Shown here: one piece after another, positions 54,745 through 63,566 of the stretch
Position numbering within the stretch: position 1 is the stretch's first letter
How the letters are laid out: the number at the start of each line of letters is the position of its first letter
NCBI GenBank assembly: GCA_008501735.1
Contig: QQUF01000056.1
Span: 1-64,000 of the forward strand
Length of the DNA stretch: 64,000 nt
Reading direction: 5' to 3'
Origin: Calditrichota bacterium
GTDB lineage: Bacteria; CLD3
Position numbers and translations under genes: made by a program
The notes under the pieces: generated by a model
The model's input: the letters and a program-made list of their open reading frames with translations, nothing else
The model's database searches: none
Told to the model about the DNA's origin: nothing

Positions 54745-56292
54745 ATGCAAAAACCTGAATTACTTGATTTTAGTCAGCCGAGAATAAAGACTCTACATTA
54801 TACTTGGATTGCATTTTTTATAACATTTTACGTTTGGTTTAACTTAGCTCCGTTAGCTACAACAATGCTGAAAAGTATGAATTGGCTAACGAAGGAACAC
54901 ATCAAAATTTTACTCATTTGTAACGTTGCTCTAACGATTCCTGCAAGGATTGCTGTTGGTGCAATGATTGACCGTTACGGACCAAAGGTCGTTTTTTCCG
55001 GTCTGATGATTATTATGGCAATTCCTGCTTTTGTCTTCGCATTTGGCGATAATTTTATGCAATTGATGATTTCAAGATTAATTCTTGGAAGTATCGGAGC
55101 GGGATTTGTAATCGGGATTAAAATGGTTGCAAACTGGTTCCCGCCAAAAATGATTGGACGAGCAGAAGGATTTTATGCTGGTTGGGGAAACTTTGGTTCA
55201 GCTTGGGCAGCAATGACTCTTCCTTGGATTGCAATTACAGTTTGTAAAGAATGGCTTGGACTCGGTGAAGACAGTTGGCGTTGGGCATTATTCATTAACG
55301 GAGCAGTTTCTTTAATTTATGGAATCGCTTACTACTTTCTTGTAGATGATATGCCGGAAGGTAAAAAGTTTGAGGGAACTAAAAAAGCCGGTCCGATGAC
55401 AGTTACCTCTTACAAAGATCTTGTCCAATACGTGATTTGGTCTATTCCATTAATTGGAGCAATGATTGTTTTGGCTTGGAGACTTTCGACTGTAAAAGTG
55501 AACGGAACTCCAATAATTGACGAAACAATTCTTTACATCACTTACGGTGTCTTAGGGCTTTTCTTAGTCGGACACATTGTAAAAGTTTTACAAGTAAATT
55601 TGCCATACCTAAAAGCTGGAGTTCCTGAAAATGAAAAATATAATTGGGGAAGTGTAGCCGCTTTAAACAGTACTTACTTTGCAAATTTTGGCTCGGAACT
55701 CGCAGTTGTTTCGATGCTTCCAATGTTCTTTGAAAGCACTTTCAGTAGTCTTCAAGATGCAAGTGGAAATTACATAATGACAGCAACAATGGCTGGACTA
55801 ATCGCAGCTTCTTTTGCTTTTGTAAATCTTTTTGCACGTCCTCTTGGCGGATTGCTTTCTGACAAAATGAAAAACAGAAAACGAACAATGCTATTTTATA
55901 TGCTCGGAATTGCAATCGGATTTTTCTGTATGGCAAATATCGGACAGTACGGAAATATTACTCCCGAAGGTGTCCAAGAAATTATTCCAATGTTTGACGG
56001 AATGTGGTGGCTTGGAGTTTCTGTTGTGATAACTGTAATTTGTTCAATTTTTGTTCAAGGAGCAGAAGGTGCAACTTTCGCTGTGATTCCATTGATTAAC
56101 AAAAAAATGACAGGGCAAATTGCGGGAATGGCTGGAGCTTACGGAAATGTTGGAGCAGTTTGTTACTTGGTGTTATTCTCACTTGTTGATGCAAGGACTT
56201 TCTTCTTCATCACAGCTACTGGAGCTTTTATCAGCTTTCTTTTCTGCTGGTTTATGCTTGAAGAACCAAAAGACTCTTTCGCTGACGAATAA
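54745..56292 (+). CDS. narK1: Nitrate/nitrite transporter, NarK1 type
   Basis: A 515-residue MFS transporter with about 12 membrane segments. The first segment (TWIAFFITFYVWFNLAPLA) is typical of the NarK1 branch, thought to import nitrate with protons. MFS loop motifs include GAMIDRYGPK, and the nitrate-signature region GWGNFGSAWAAM is present. ATG 54745 is chosen, with TTG 54739 as an alternative start two codons earlier. It follows narI after 48 nt and is followed by a palindrome and the second transporter. Confidence 0.9.
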   Translation: MQKPELLDFSQPRIKTLHYTWIAFFITFYVWFNLAPLATTMLKSMNWLTKEHIKILLICNVALTIPARIAVGAMIDRYGPKVVFSGLMIIMAIPAFVFAFGDNFMQLMISRLILGSIGAGFVIGIKMVANWFPPKMIGRAEGFYAGWGNFGSAWAAMTLPWIAITVCKEWLGLGEDSWRWALFINGAVSLIYGIAYYFLVDDMPEGKKFEGTKKAGPMTVTSYKDLVQYVIWSIPLIGAMIVLAWRLSTVKVNGTPIIDETILYITYGVLGLFLVGHIVKVLQVNLPYLKAGVPENEKYNWGSVAALNSTYFANFGSELAVVSMLPMFFESTFSSLQDASGNYIMTATMAGLIAASFAFVNLFARPLGGLLSDKMKNRKRTMLFYMLGIAIGFFCMANIGQYGNITPEGVQEIIPMFDGMWWLGVSVVITVICSIFVQGAEGATFAVIPLINKKMTGQIAGMAGAYGNVGAVCYLVLFSLVDARTFFFITATGAFISFLFCWFMLEEPKDSFADE

Positions 56293-56298
56293 AATTTT

Positions 56299-56331
56299 AG
56301 ACCTGAAAGGTTTTCAAAACCTTTCAGGTCT
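56299..56331. repeat. Palindrome between narK1 and narK2 (AGACCTGAAAGG family)
   Basis: The perfect 16-nt arms AGACCTGAAAGGTTTT and complement are separated by one base. It shares its core with 37181-37234. It begins 7 nt after narK1 and has only a short T-run, so it may attenuate rather than end transcription. Confidence 0.8.
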
Positions 56332-56382
56332 TTTACAAAACAAAAATTTTGAAAATACAAATCAAAATCGGAGATAAAATAG

Positions 56383-58005
56383 ATGACTGACCTTACAAAA
56401 TGGAATCCCGAAGACGCAGTTTTTTGGGAGAAAGAGGGCAAGTCGATAGCTACACGGAATTTATGGATTTCGATACCAAGTTTATTAGTTGGATTTGCTG
56501 TATGGTTAATGTGGGGAATCATTACCGTTCAGATGAAAAATATGGGTTTTACTTTTGGTAAATCACCTGAAGAAGCAATGGGATTGTTGTTCATTCTTTC
56601 ATCGGTTGCAGGTCTTACAGGAGCAACTTTAAGAATTCCAAGTTCATTTTTTATTCGGTTAGCTGGCGGAAGAAACACGATTTTTTTAACAACTGCTTTT
56701 CTAATGATTCCGTCAATCGGAACTGCAATAGGTTTGCAAGACCCGAATACTTCATTTGAATTTTTTGTTGTGATGGCATTTCTTTCAGGTTTAGGAGGTG
56801 GAAACTTTGCCTCTTCAATGAGTAACATCAGTTTCTTTTATCCCAAAAAATCTCAAGGTTACGCTCTCGGAATGAATGCAGGTTTGGGGAATTTCGGTGT
56901 TACAACAATGCAAATCCTAATTCCGCTTGTAATGACAATTCCAATGCTTGGTGCTTTGAGCGGTGAACCGATGATTTTGAAAAGTAGTAGCGGAACGATT
57001 TTTAAACAAATTGCGGCAGGTTCACAAACTTGGCTTCCAAATGCTGGTTGGGTTTGGATGCTTTGGCTCATTCCATTGGCATTTTTCGGTTGGTTCAAAA
57101 TGAACAACATCAAAACGGAAAATGTTACACCGAACTTAAAGAACCCACTTGTTTCTTTTGGAAGAATTACTTGGCTTTTGATAATCGGATTCATTACTGC
57201 GGCAATTGGACTTTACTTCATTTTAGAATTTAAATCTTTGACTTGGGTGAAATGGATTGCCTTACCTGTTGTCATTTTCCTGACTGTTTTTCTGATGAAA
57301 GTTCTTTCACCTGGTGAAATTAAAGCAAACCTTGAACGTCAGTACAAGATTTTCAATAACAAACACACTTGGATAATGACAATCATTTACACAATGACTT
57401 TTGGTTCATTCATTGGATTTGCTGCTGCGGTTGGACTTGCAATAAAATTCATCTTTGGTGTTCAACACGTAATGGTTGATGGAGTGATGACTCACAATTT
57501 GCCAAATCCTGACGGACCTGCAACTTTTATGTACGTTTGGGTTGGAGCTTTCGTTGGTGCTTTGATTCGTCCAATCGGTGGAAAAATCGCTGATAAAGTC
57601 GGTGGTGCAATTGTAACACAAGTTGTCGCGATTGTAATGGTTTTGGCTTCGATTGGAGTTGGTTACTACTCTGCTTTGGCTTACCAATCTGCAACTCCAC
57701 AAGACCATTTTATGCCATTTTTCGTACTCATCGTGATTCTTTTTGCCGCAACTGGAATTGGGAATGGCTCGACTTTTAGAACAATCTCAATGGTTTTTAA
57801 TGTTGAGCAAGCTGGACCTGTTTTGGGTTGGACTTCTGCTGTTGCCGCTTACGGAGCATTTTTGATTCCGAAAGTTATCGGTGAGCAAATGAAAGCTACA
57901 ACTCCCGAAGTTGCGATGTATGGATTTGCAGTGTTTTATGCAGTTTGTGCTGTTTTGAATTGGTGGTATTACTTAGGTCCAAAAGCCGAATACAAAAATC
58001 CGTAG
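56383..58005 (+). CDS. narK2: Nitrate/nitrite transporter, NarK2/NarT type
   Basis: A 540-residue MFS transporter. The start (TRNLWISIPSLLVGFAVWLM, then GIITVQMKNMGF) is that of the NarK2 branch, usually a nitrate/nitrite antiporter that exports toxic nitrite. The nitrate-signature GMNAGLGNFGVTTMQ is clear. Paired NarK1 and NarK2 proteins are common in denitrifiers and in Thermus (NarK/NarT). GGAGAT precedes the ATG by 6 nt. The act genes follow on the same strand after 105 bp. Confidence 0.9.
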   Translation: MTDLTKWNPEDAVFWEKEGKSIATRNLWISIPSLLVGFAVWLMWGIITVQMKNMGFTFGKSPEEAMGLLFILSSVAGLTGATLRIPSSFFIRLAGGRNTIFLTTAFLMIPSIGTAIGLQDPNTSFEFFVVMAFLSGLGGGNFASSMSNISFFYPKKSQGYALGMNAGLGNFGVTTMQILIPLVMTIPMLGALSGEPMILKSSSGTIFKQIAAGSQTWLPNAGWVWMLWLIPLAFFGWFKMNNIKTENVTPNLKNPLVSFGRITWLLIIGFITAAIGLYFILEFKSLTWVKWIALPVVIFLTVFLMKVLSPGEIKANLERQYKIFNNKHTWIMTIIYTMTFGSFIGFAAAVGLAIKFIFGVQHVMVDGVMTHNLPNPDGPATFMYVWVGAFVGALIRPIGGKIADKVGGAIVTQVVAIVMVLASIGVGYYSALAYQSATPQDHFMPFFVLIVILFAATGIGNGSTFRTISMVFNVEQAGPVLGWTSAVAAYGAFLIPKVIGEQMKATTPEVAMYGFAVFYAVCAVLNWWYYLGPKAEYKNP

Positions 58006-58013
58006 TTTTTTAC

Positions 58014-58056
58014 AGGAGCACAGTCTTTAGGCTGTTAGTAAATTGAAAATGCTCCT
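58014..58056. repeat. Nested palindrome between narK2 and actA
   Basis: AGGAGCA (58014-58020) pairs with TGCTCCT (58050-58056), and inside it ACAGTCT pairs with AGGCTGT allowing one G-T wobble. There is no clear T-run for termination. Confidence 0.5.
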
Positions 58057-58110
58057 AAGAATTTTTGTTTTTACAGTAAAAAATTAGTTTTAGGAATAAA
58101 GTGTAAAATT

Positions 58111-58767
58111 ATGACAAACAAAAATATAACAATCATCATTTTAATTGCGTTGATAATGGGTACTTTGATTTATGCACAAAGTATTGACATAAATTTGCCT
58201 GACAACAATCAAGGTTATGCACCAAAACAACCAATTAATTTCTCACACAGATTGCACGCTGGCGATTTACAACTTGATTGTCTTTATTGCCACACAGGAG
58301 CTGATAAAAGTCGGCACGCAGGAGTTCCGCCTGCAAGTGTTTGTATGAATTGCCACAATTTTGTAACTGCTCCTTGGGATATGGTTCAACTTGAAGAAGA
58401 AAATGCTAAAAAAGAGAATCGAGACCTTCAAATCCCTGTTTCAGATGAGTTAGCAAAACTTTACGCAGCTGTTGGTTTTAACACCGAGAAAATGAAATAC
58501 GACGAAAGTCTTACCAAAAAGCCAATCGAATGGAATCGCGTTCACAACATTCCTGCTTACGTTTATTTCGACCACAGAAGACACGTAAATGCAGAAGTTT
58601 CTTGTCAACAATGTCACGGAGCTGTTGAAACTATGGAAACTCTTTCACAAGAAAGCGACCTTTCGATGGGTTGGTGTGTGAATTGTCACAGAGACGTTAA
58701 TTCAGGTAAACTTTCAGATTTAGTAGGCAAAAATGCTTCTACAAATTGTGCAGGTTGCCATTACTAA
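58111..58767 (+). CDS. actA: Alternative complex III pentaheme cytochrome c subunit
   Basis: 218 residues with an N-terminal anchor/signal (ITIIILIALIMGTLIYA) and five CxxCH heme sites: CLYCH, CMNCH, CQQCH, CVNCH and CAGCH. This is the expected count for ActA. Extra histidines (SHRLH, DHRRH) can serve as distal ligands. It accepts electrons within alternative complex III, the quinol:electron-acceptor oxidoreductase that replaces the bc1 complex in many Bacteroidota, Chloroflexi and Chlorobiota. It is followed by a repeat-filled 295-bp gap before actB, where close packing is usual. Confidence 0.92.
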   Translation: MTNKNITIIILIALIMGTLIYAQSIDINLPDNNQGYAPKQPINFSHRLHAGDLQLDCLYCHTGADKSRHAGVPPASVCMNCHNFVTAPWDMVQLEEENAKKENRDLQIPVSDELAKLYAAVGFNTEKMKYDESLTKKPIEWNRVHNIPAYVYFDHRRHVNAEVSCQQCHGAVETMETLSQESDLSMGWCVNCHRDVNSGKLSDLVGKNASTNCAGCHY

Positions 58768-58770
58768 ACA

Positions 58771-58990
58771 GTGAACAATGAACAGTTAACAGTGAACAGT
58801 AAAGAGAATTTGGCTTTGCCAAATTTCAAAATTGTAGGGTAAACTTGTTTGTTTGCTCAAAAAAAATAGGACGAACAAAAAATACGAAAACAATGAAAAG
58901 TGAACAGTTAAATATTTCGCTTCGCTCAAAATTAGGAAATTGCGGTGCTACGATTTCCTGTCGTAGTAACGCTTAATTTTCAGGAACAAA
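58771..58990. repeat. Repeat-rich gap between actA and actB
   Basis: The 295-bp gap holds three kinds of repeats: tandem GAACAGT units (58771-58800, again near 58899), a palindrome AATTTGGC-ttt-GCCAAATT (58807-58825), and irregular short repeats with GAAATTGCGG/GATTTCCTG and CGTAGTAACG (58937-58975). No gene longer than about 25 codons is credible. Confidence 0.5.
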
Positions 58991-59062
58991 GTTTGCGAGT
59001 TGCACGCTTTTTGCGGGCTTCACGCTTTTCGTTTTTAAAAATGATTAATTATTGGAACTAAA

Positions 59063-62000
59063 ATGTCAGAAAAAAATACTAAAAAATATTGGAAAGGTGT
59101 TGAAGAACGAGAATTCACGCCTGAATTTGCACAAACCTTAGAAAGCGAATTTCCTGCCAAACCAGAAGAAATTGAAGATTTTTTGACCTCTCCAAAGCCT
59201 AAAACTTCAAGGCGGTCATTTTTGAAAATTGCAGGATTTTCCGTTGCAGGTTCAATGATTGCTTCTTGCGTTGGCGGTTCGATTGAAAAGTCAATTCCTG
59301 TTCTCATCAAACCCGAAGAAATCACTCCCGGAAAGGCTTACTGGTACGCAACGACTTGTGCAGGTTGCAGTGCTTCTTGCGGAATTTTGACAAAAAACCG
59401 TGATGGAAGACCAATAAAAGTCGAAGGAAATCCACAACATCTTTTGTCAAAAGGCGGAGTTTGTGCAGTCGGTCAAGCAATGGTTTTAGGGCTTTACGAC
59501 ACACATCGTTTGCAAAAACCAAAAGCTAACGGACAAGACACAAGCTCAATGGAAATTGACAGTGCAATTACTTCAAAATTAGCTGGAATTAACGACAACG
59601 TTTACTTCTTAACAGGAACTTTGTCGAGTCCAAGCACCAAAGCAACAATCCAAAAATTCCTTAGCAAGTATCCAAACTCGAAACACATCGAATACGATGC
59701 TGTTTCTTACTCAGCAATTTTAGATTCACACGAAATAAATTTTGGACAACGAGTTCTTCCTCACTACAATTTTGACAAAGCTGACGTGATTGTCAGTTTT
59801 GACGCAGATTTTCTTGGAACTTGGATTTCACCTGTGGAATTTACAAAAGCTTACACAAGCGGTCGAAAACTCGAAGGGAAATCTCCAAAAATTAACAAGC
59901 ATTTCCAATTAGAAGGAAGAATGTCAGTTTCGGGTGCAAATGCAGACCGAAGAATTAAAGCTACACGAGAAGAAGAAGTAGCGATTCTTTTGGCGATTGC
60001 AAATAAAATTGCACAAAGAAGCGGCTCGGAATTTCCAAGTTGGCAAGGTAAAAATGCAGATTCAAAAGTTGTTAATGAAATCGTTGACAGTCTTTGGAGT
60101 GCAAAAGGAAAAAGCCTTGTGATTAGTGGAATCAACGATGTTAATGTTCAAAATGTCGTGAATTTCATTAATGAAAAATTAGGAAATTACGGTCAAACTC
60201 TTGACATCGAAAATGCTTCAAAACAGTGGAATGGAAACGATTCAGACGTTAAAGAATTAATCGGAAAAATGAAAAACGGTCAAGTGAACGCTCTTTTTGT
60301 AGCTGACTCAAACCCTGCTTACAGTTTGCCAAATTCAGAAGAATTTAAAACTCTTTTTTCAAAAGTTCCTCTGACAGTTTCTTTCGCAGAACACATTGAC
60401 GAAACTTCAAGTTTGGCAAAATTCATAATTTCCACACCTCATTTCTTGGAATCTTGGAACGACACAGAAGTTGTTTCGGGAATGATGAGTGTTACACAAC
60501 CGACTGTTCCTGCTACAAAAGAAAATCGAACAGTTCGCCAAACTCTAAGCACTTGGCTCGGCGAATCAACAGACGACCTTAAAATTTTGCAAAATTATTG
60601 GCAAGAAAATATTTTCTCAAGAGCAGAAGGACTTTCAACTTTCCAAACATTTTGGGATAATTCGGTTCACGACGGTTTTGTAAAAATCAAGCCTCAAGAA
60701 CCAGTAGAATTTACAGAATTTGCGTTAGGGCAAAATGCACCAAAGGTTCAATCTGTTTCAGGAGATTCTTATGAATTAGTGCTTTACCAAAAAGCAGCAA
60801 TGCTTGACGGAAAACACGCTCAAAATGCTTGGCTTCAAGAATTATCTGACCCTGTAACAAAAGCAGTATGGGATAATTACGTTTGTCTTTCACAAAAAAC
60901 TGCCGAAAAATTTGGCGTTGTGAATGGCGATGTCTTGAAAGTTGATTCTGACGGAGTAACTGTAAACTTAATGGCACAAATTCAGCCCGGACAACACGAC
61001 AATGTTGTTGCGATTGCAGTTGGTTACGGAAGAATGGGAACAGAAAGATTTGCCAAAATCGGTCCAAAATGGATTGAAGGAAAAGGCACTTTGGAAGAGG
61101 GCAAAAAAGTCGGTAAAAATGCTTACCACTTCACACAACAAAAAGCAAAAAATATTTCATTTAGCAATAAAGTTCAGCTTTCAAAAACAGGTGAACACAG
61201 AGATTTGGCTTTGACCCAAACTCACCACACAATTACTGAACCCGAAAAATTTGGCGGAGAAAGAAGAAATATGGTTCGTGAGACGACTCTTGCGAGTTAC
61301 ATCAAAGATCCTTCTTCCGGAAATCATCGTCCACATATGACACCTGAACTTTGGGAACAAGATTTCAAATACGAAGGTCATCATTGGGCAATGTCAATTG
61401 ATTTGGGAAAATGCACTGGCTGTTCGGCTTGTGTAATTTCTTGTCAAGCTGAAAACAACATTCCAGTCGTTGGAAAAGATGAAGTTTTCCGTCGTCGTGA
61501 AATGCAGTGGATGAGAATTGACAGATATTATTCAGGTGATGACGGTGATGTTGATACTTTGCACCAACCTGTAATGTGTCAACATTGCGACCACGCTCCT
61601 TGTGAAGGTGTTTGTCCTGTTTTGGCGACAGTTCACAGCGACGAAGGTTTGAACCAACAAATTTACAACCGTTGTGTCGGAACTCGTTACTGTGCAAACA
61701 ACTGTCCTTACAAAGTCCGTCGTTTCAATTGGTTCGATTATTGGAATCAAGGAGAAAAGGAAAACTTGGTCCTGAATCCTGACATTACAACTCGTTCTCG
61801 TGGAGTTATGGAAAAATGCTCAATGTGTGTTCAGAGAATTCAAGAAGCAAAAACGGAAGCGAAAAGATTGAACAAACCGCTTGCTGACGGGGACATTCAA
61901 CTTGCTTGTCAACAATCTTGCCCGGCAGATGCAATTGTTTTCGGAGATGTAAATGACAAGGAAAGTGTAGTTTCAAAAGCAATTGCTGATGCTCGTAATT

Positions 62001-62098
62001 ACACAATGCTTGAAGAAATGAACTTCAGAACAGGAGTTAGCTACTTAACCAAAGTTCGTAACCGTGGCGAAATTTCTGACGACAAACACGGACACTAA
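59063..62098 (+). CDS. actB: Alternative complex III molybdopterin-like/Fe-S fusion subunit
   Basis: 1011 residues. A Tat-type signal with R50-R51 (TSRRSFLKIAGFSVAG) is followed by a lipobox-like IASC at residue 69. The large N-terminal domain has the molybdopterin-oxidoreductase fold but is expected to carry no molybdenum cofactor in this complex. The C-terminal ferredoxin-like part has four clusters: CTGCSACVISCQ, CQHCDHAPCEGVCP, CVGTRYCANNCP and CSMCVQRI ... CQQSCP. The two domains are fused, as usual for ActB. ActB passes electrons from the quinol site to ActA or ActE. Confidence 0.95.
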   Translation: MSEKNTKKYWKGVEEREFTPEFAQTLESEFPAKPEEIEDFLTSPKPKTSRRSFLKIAGFSVAGSMIASCVGGSIEKSIPVLIKPEEITPGKAYWYATTCAGCSASCGILTKNRDGRPIKVEGNPQHLLSKGGVCAVGQAMVLGLYDTHRLQKPKANGQDTSSMEIDSAITSKLAGINDNVYFLTGTLSSPSTKATIQKFLSKYPNSKHIEYDAVSYSAILDSHEINFGQRVLPHYNFDKADVIVSFDADFLGTWISPVEFTKAYTSGRKLEGKSPKINKHFQLEGRMSVSGANADRRIKATREEEVAILLAIANKIAQRSGSEFPSWQGKNADSKVVNEIVDSLWSAKGKSLVISGINDVNVQNVVNFINEKLGNYGQTLDIENASKQWNGNDSDVKELIGKMKNGQVNALFVADSNPAYSLPNSEEFKTLFSKVPLTVSFAEHIDETSSLAKFIISTPHFLESWNDTEVVSGMMSVTQPTVPATKENRTVRQTLSTWLGESTDDLKILQNYWQENIFSRAEGLSTFQTFWDNSVHDGFVKIKPQEPVEFTEFALGQNAPKVQSVSGDSYELVLYQKAAMLDGKHAQNAWLQELSDPVTKAVWDNYVCLSQKTAEKFGVVNGDVLKVDSDGVTVNLMAQIQPGQHDNVVAIAVGYGRMGTERFAKIGPKWIEGKGTLEEGKKVGKNAYHFTQQKAKNISFSNKVQLSKTGEHRDLALTQTHHTITEPEKFGGERRNMVRETTLASYIKDPSSGNHRPHMTPELWEQDFKYEGHHWAMSIDLGKCTGCSACVISCQAENNIPVVGKDEVFRRREMQWMRIDRYYSGDDGDVDTLHQPVMCQHCDHAPCEGVCPVLATVHSDEGLNQQIYNRCVGTRYCANNCPYKVRRFNWFDYWNQGEKENLVLNPDITTRSRGVMEKCSMCVQRIQEAKTEAKRLNKPLADGDIQLACQQSCPADAIVFGDVNDKESVVSKAIADARNYTMLEEMNFRTGVSYLTKVRNRGEISDDKHGH

Positions 62099-62135
62099 GG
62101 GTAAAAAATTAAATTAGCGGAGATTTTAAATAAAA

Positions 62136-63563
62136 ATGTCAACTCATTATTCCACACTTAGAAAGCCCATCATTGAAGGGAATAAAAGTCTAAACCAAGT
62201 TACCGAAGATGTTGCACGACCTTTAGAAAGAAAAGCAACACCACTTTGGTGGGTTGCGTTTCTGATTTCATTTTCCGTTTTGATGGTTGGAGTCGTTGCT
62301 GTTGTCTATCAGATTAAAACAGGAATTGGAACTTGGGGACTTAACAAAACAGTCGGTTGGGCTTTTGACATCACCAACTTTGTGTTTTGGGTCGGAATTG
62401 GACACGCAGGAACTTTGATTTCAGCGATTTTATTTCTCTTTCGGCAACGTTGGAGAACTTCAATTAACCGTTCTGCAGAAGCGATGACGATTTTTGCGGT
62501 AATGTGTGCAGGAATTTTCCCGATAATTCATATGGGAAGACCTTGGCTGTTTTATTGGATTGCTCCTTATTTCAACTTTCGTGGTCCTTTGTGGGTGAAT
62601 TTCCGTTCGCCTTTGCTTTGGGATTTCTTTGCGATTAGTACTTATTTCACAATTTCTTTTGTCTTTTGGTACATCGGATTAATTCCTGACTTAGCGACAA
62701 TGAGAGACCGTGCAACTTCTAAAGTTAAAAAAGCAATTTACAGATTCACAAGCTTTGGCTGGAACGGTTCGGTTCGGACTTGGAATCGTTACGAAACAGT
62801 TTATATGCTTCTTGCGGCATTGGCGACTCCTTTGGTTGTTTCTGTTCACACAATCGTTAGTATGGACTTTGCAACTTCTGTGATTCCCGGTTGGCACACA
62901 ACAATTTTCCCACCTTACTTTGTTGCAGGAGCTATTTTTAGCGGTTTTGCAATGGTGTTGACTTTGATGATTATTGCCCGAAAAGTTATGAATTACGAAG
63001 AATACATCACAGTTGACCACATCGAGAAAATGTGTAAAGTGATTATCGCAACAGGTGGAATTGTTGGTTTAGCTTATGCAACAGAAATGTTTATGGCTTG
63101 GTACTCAGTTAATCATTACGAAAGATTTGCTTTTATGAATCGTGCAATAGGACCTTTTGCTTGGGCTTATTGGACAATGGTTACTTGTAACGTGATTTTA
63201 CCACAGTTGCTTTGGTTCAAAAAATTACGCCGAAGTATTCCTTTTGTATTTTTAATGACAATCATTGTAAATATTGGAATGTGGTTCGAGCGTTTTGTAA
63301 TTATTGTTACTTCGATTCACCGCGATTTCTTGCCTTCAAGTTGGGCAGATTATTCACCGTCAATTATTGAAATTACAACTTTTATCGGAAGTTTTGGACT
63401 ATTCTTTACGGCATTTTTACTTTTTGCACGTTTTGTTCCTTTCATCGCAATCGGCGAAGTAAAAGGTGTTTTGAGTTATGGTAAGCAACGCAAACACGAA
63501 CCCGAAAAAGAAGTTGAAACCGTAAAAATCCTTGAACCTAAACTTGAAGTTGTGGAGGACTAA
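62136..63563 (+). CDS. actC: Alternative complex III quinol-binding membrane subunit, NrfD family
   Basis: A 475-residue NrfD-like protein with about ten hydrophobic segments (for example WWVAFLISFSVLMVGVVAVV, FDITNFVFWVGIGHAGTLIS and FPIIHMGRPWLFYW). The HAGTLIS and IHMGRPW stretches lie where the quinone and the proton-path residues are placed in known ActC and PsrC proteins. It starts 37 nt after actB and ends 3 nt before actD. It oxidises menaquinol at the periplasmic side. Confidence 0.94.
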   Translation: MSTHYSTLRKPIIEGNKSLNQVTEDVARPLERKATPLWWVAFLISFSVLMVGVVAVVYQIKTGIGTWGLNKTVGWAFDITNFVFWVGIGHAGTLISAILFLFRQRWRTSINRSAEAMTIFAVMCAGIFPIIHMGRPWLFYWIAPYFNFRGPLWVNFRSPLLWDFFAISTYFTISFVFWYIGLIPDLATMRDRATSKVKKAIYRFTSFGWNGSVRTWNRYETVYMLLAALATPLVVSVHTIVSMDFATSVIPGWHTTIFPPYFVAGAIFSGFAMVLTLMIIARKVMNYEEYITVDHIEKMCKVIIATGGIVGLAYATEMFMAWYSVNHYERFAFMNRAIGPFAWAYWTMVTCNVILPQLLWFKKLRRSIPFVFLMTIIVNIGMWFERFVIIVTSIHRDFLPSSWADYSPSIIEITTFIGSFGLFFTAFLLFARFVPFIAIGEVKGVLSYGKQRKHEPEKEVETVKILEPKLEVVED

Positions 63564-63566
63564 AAA

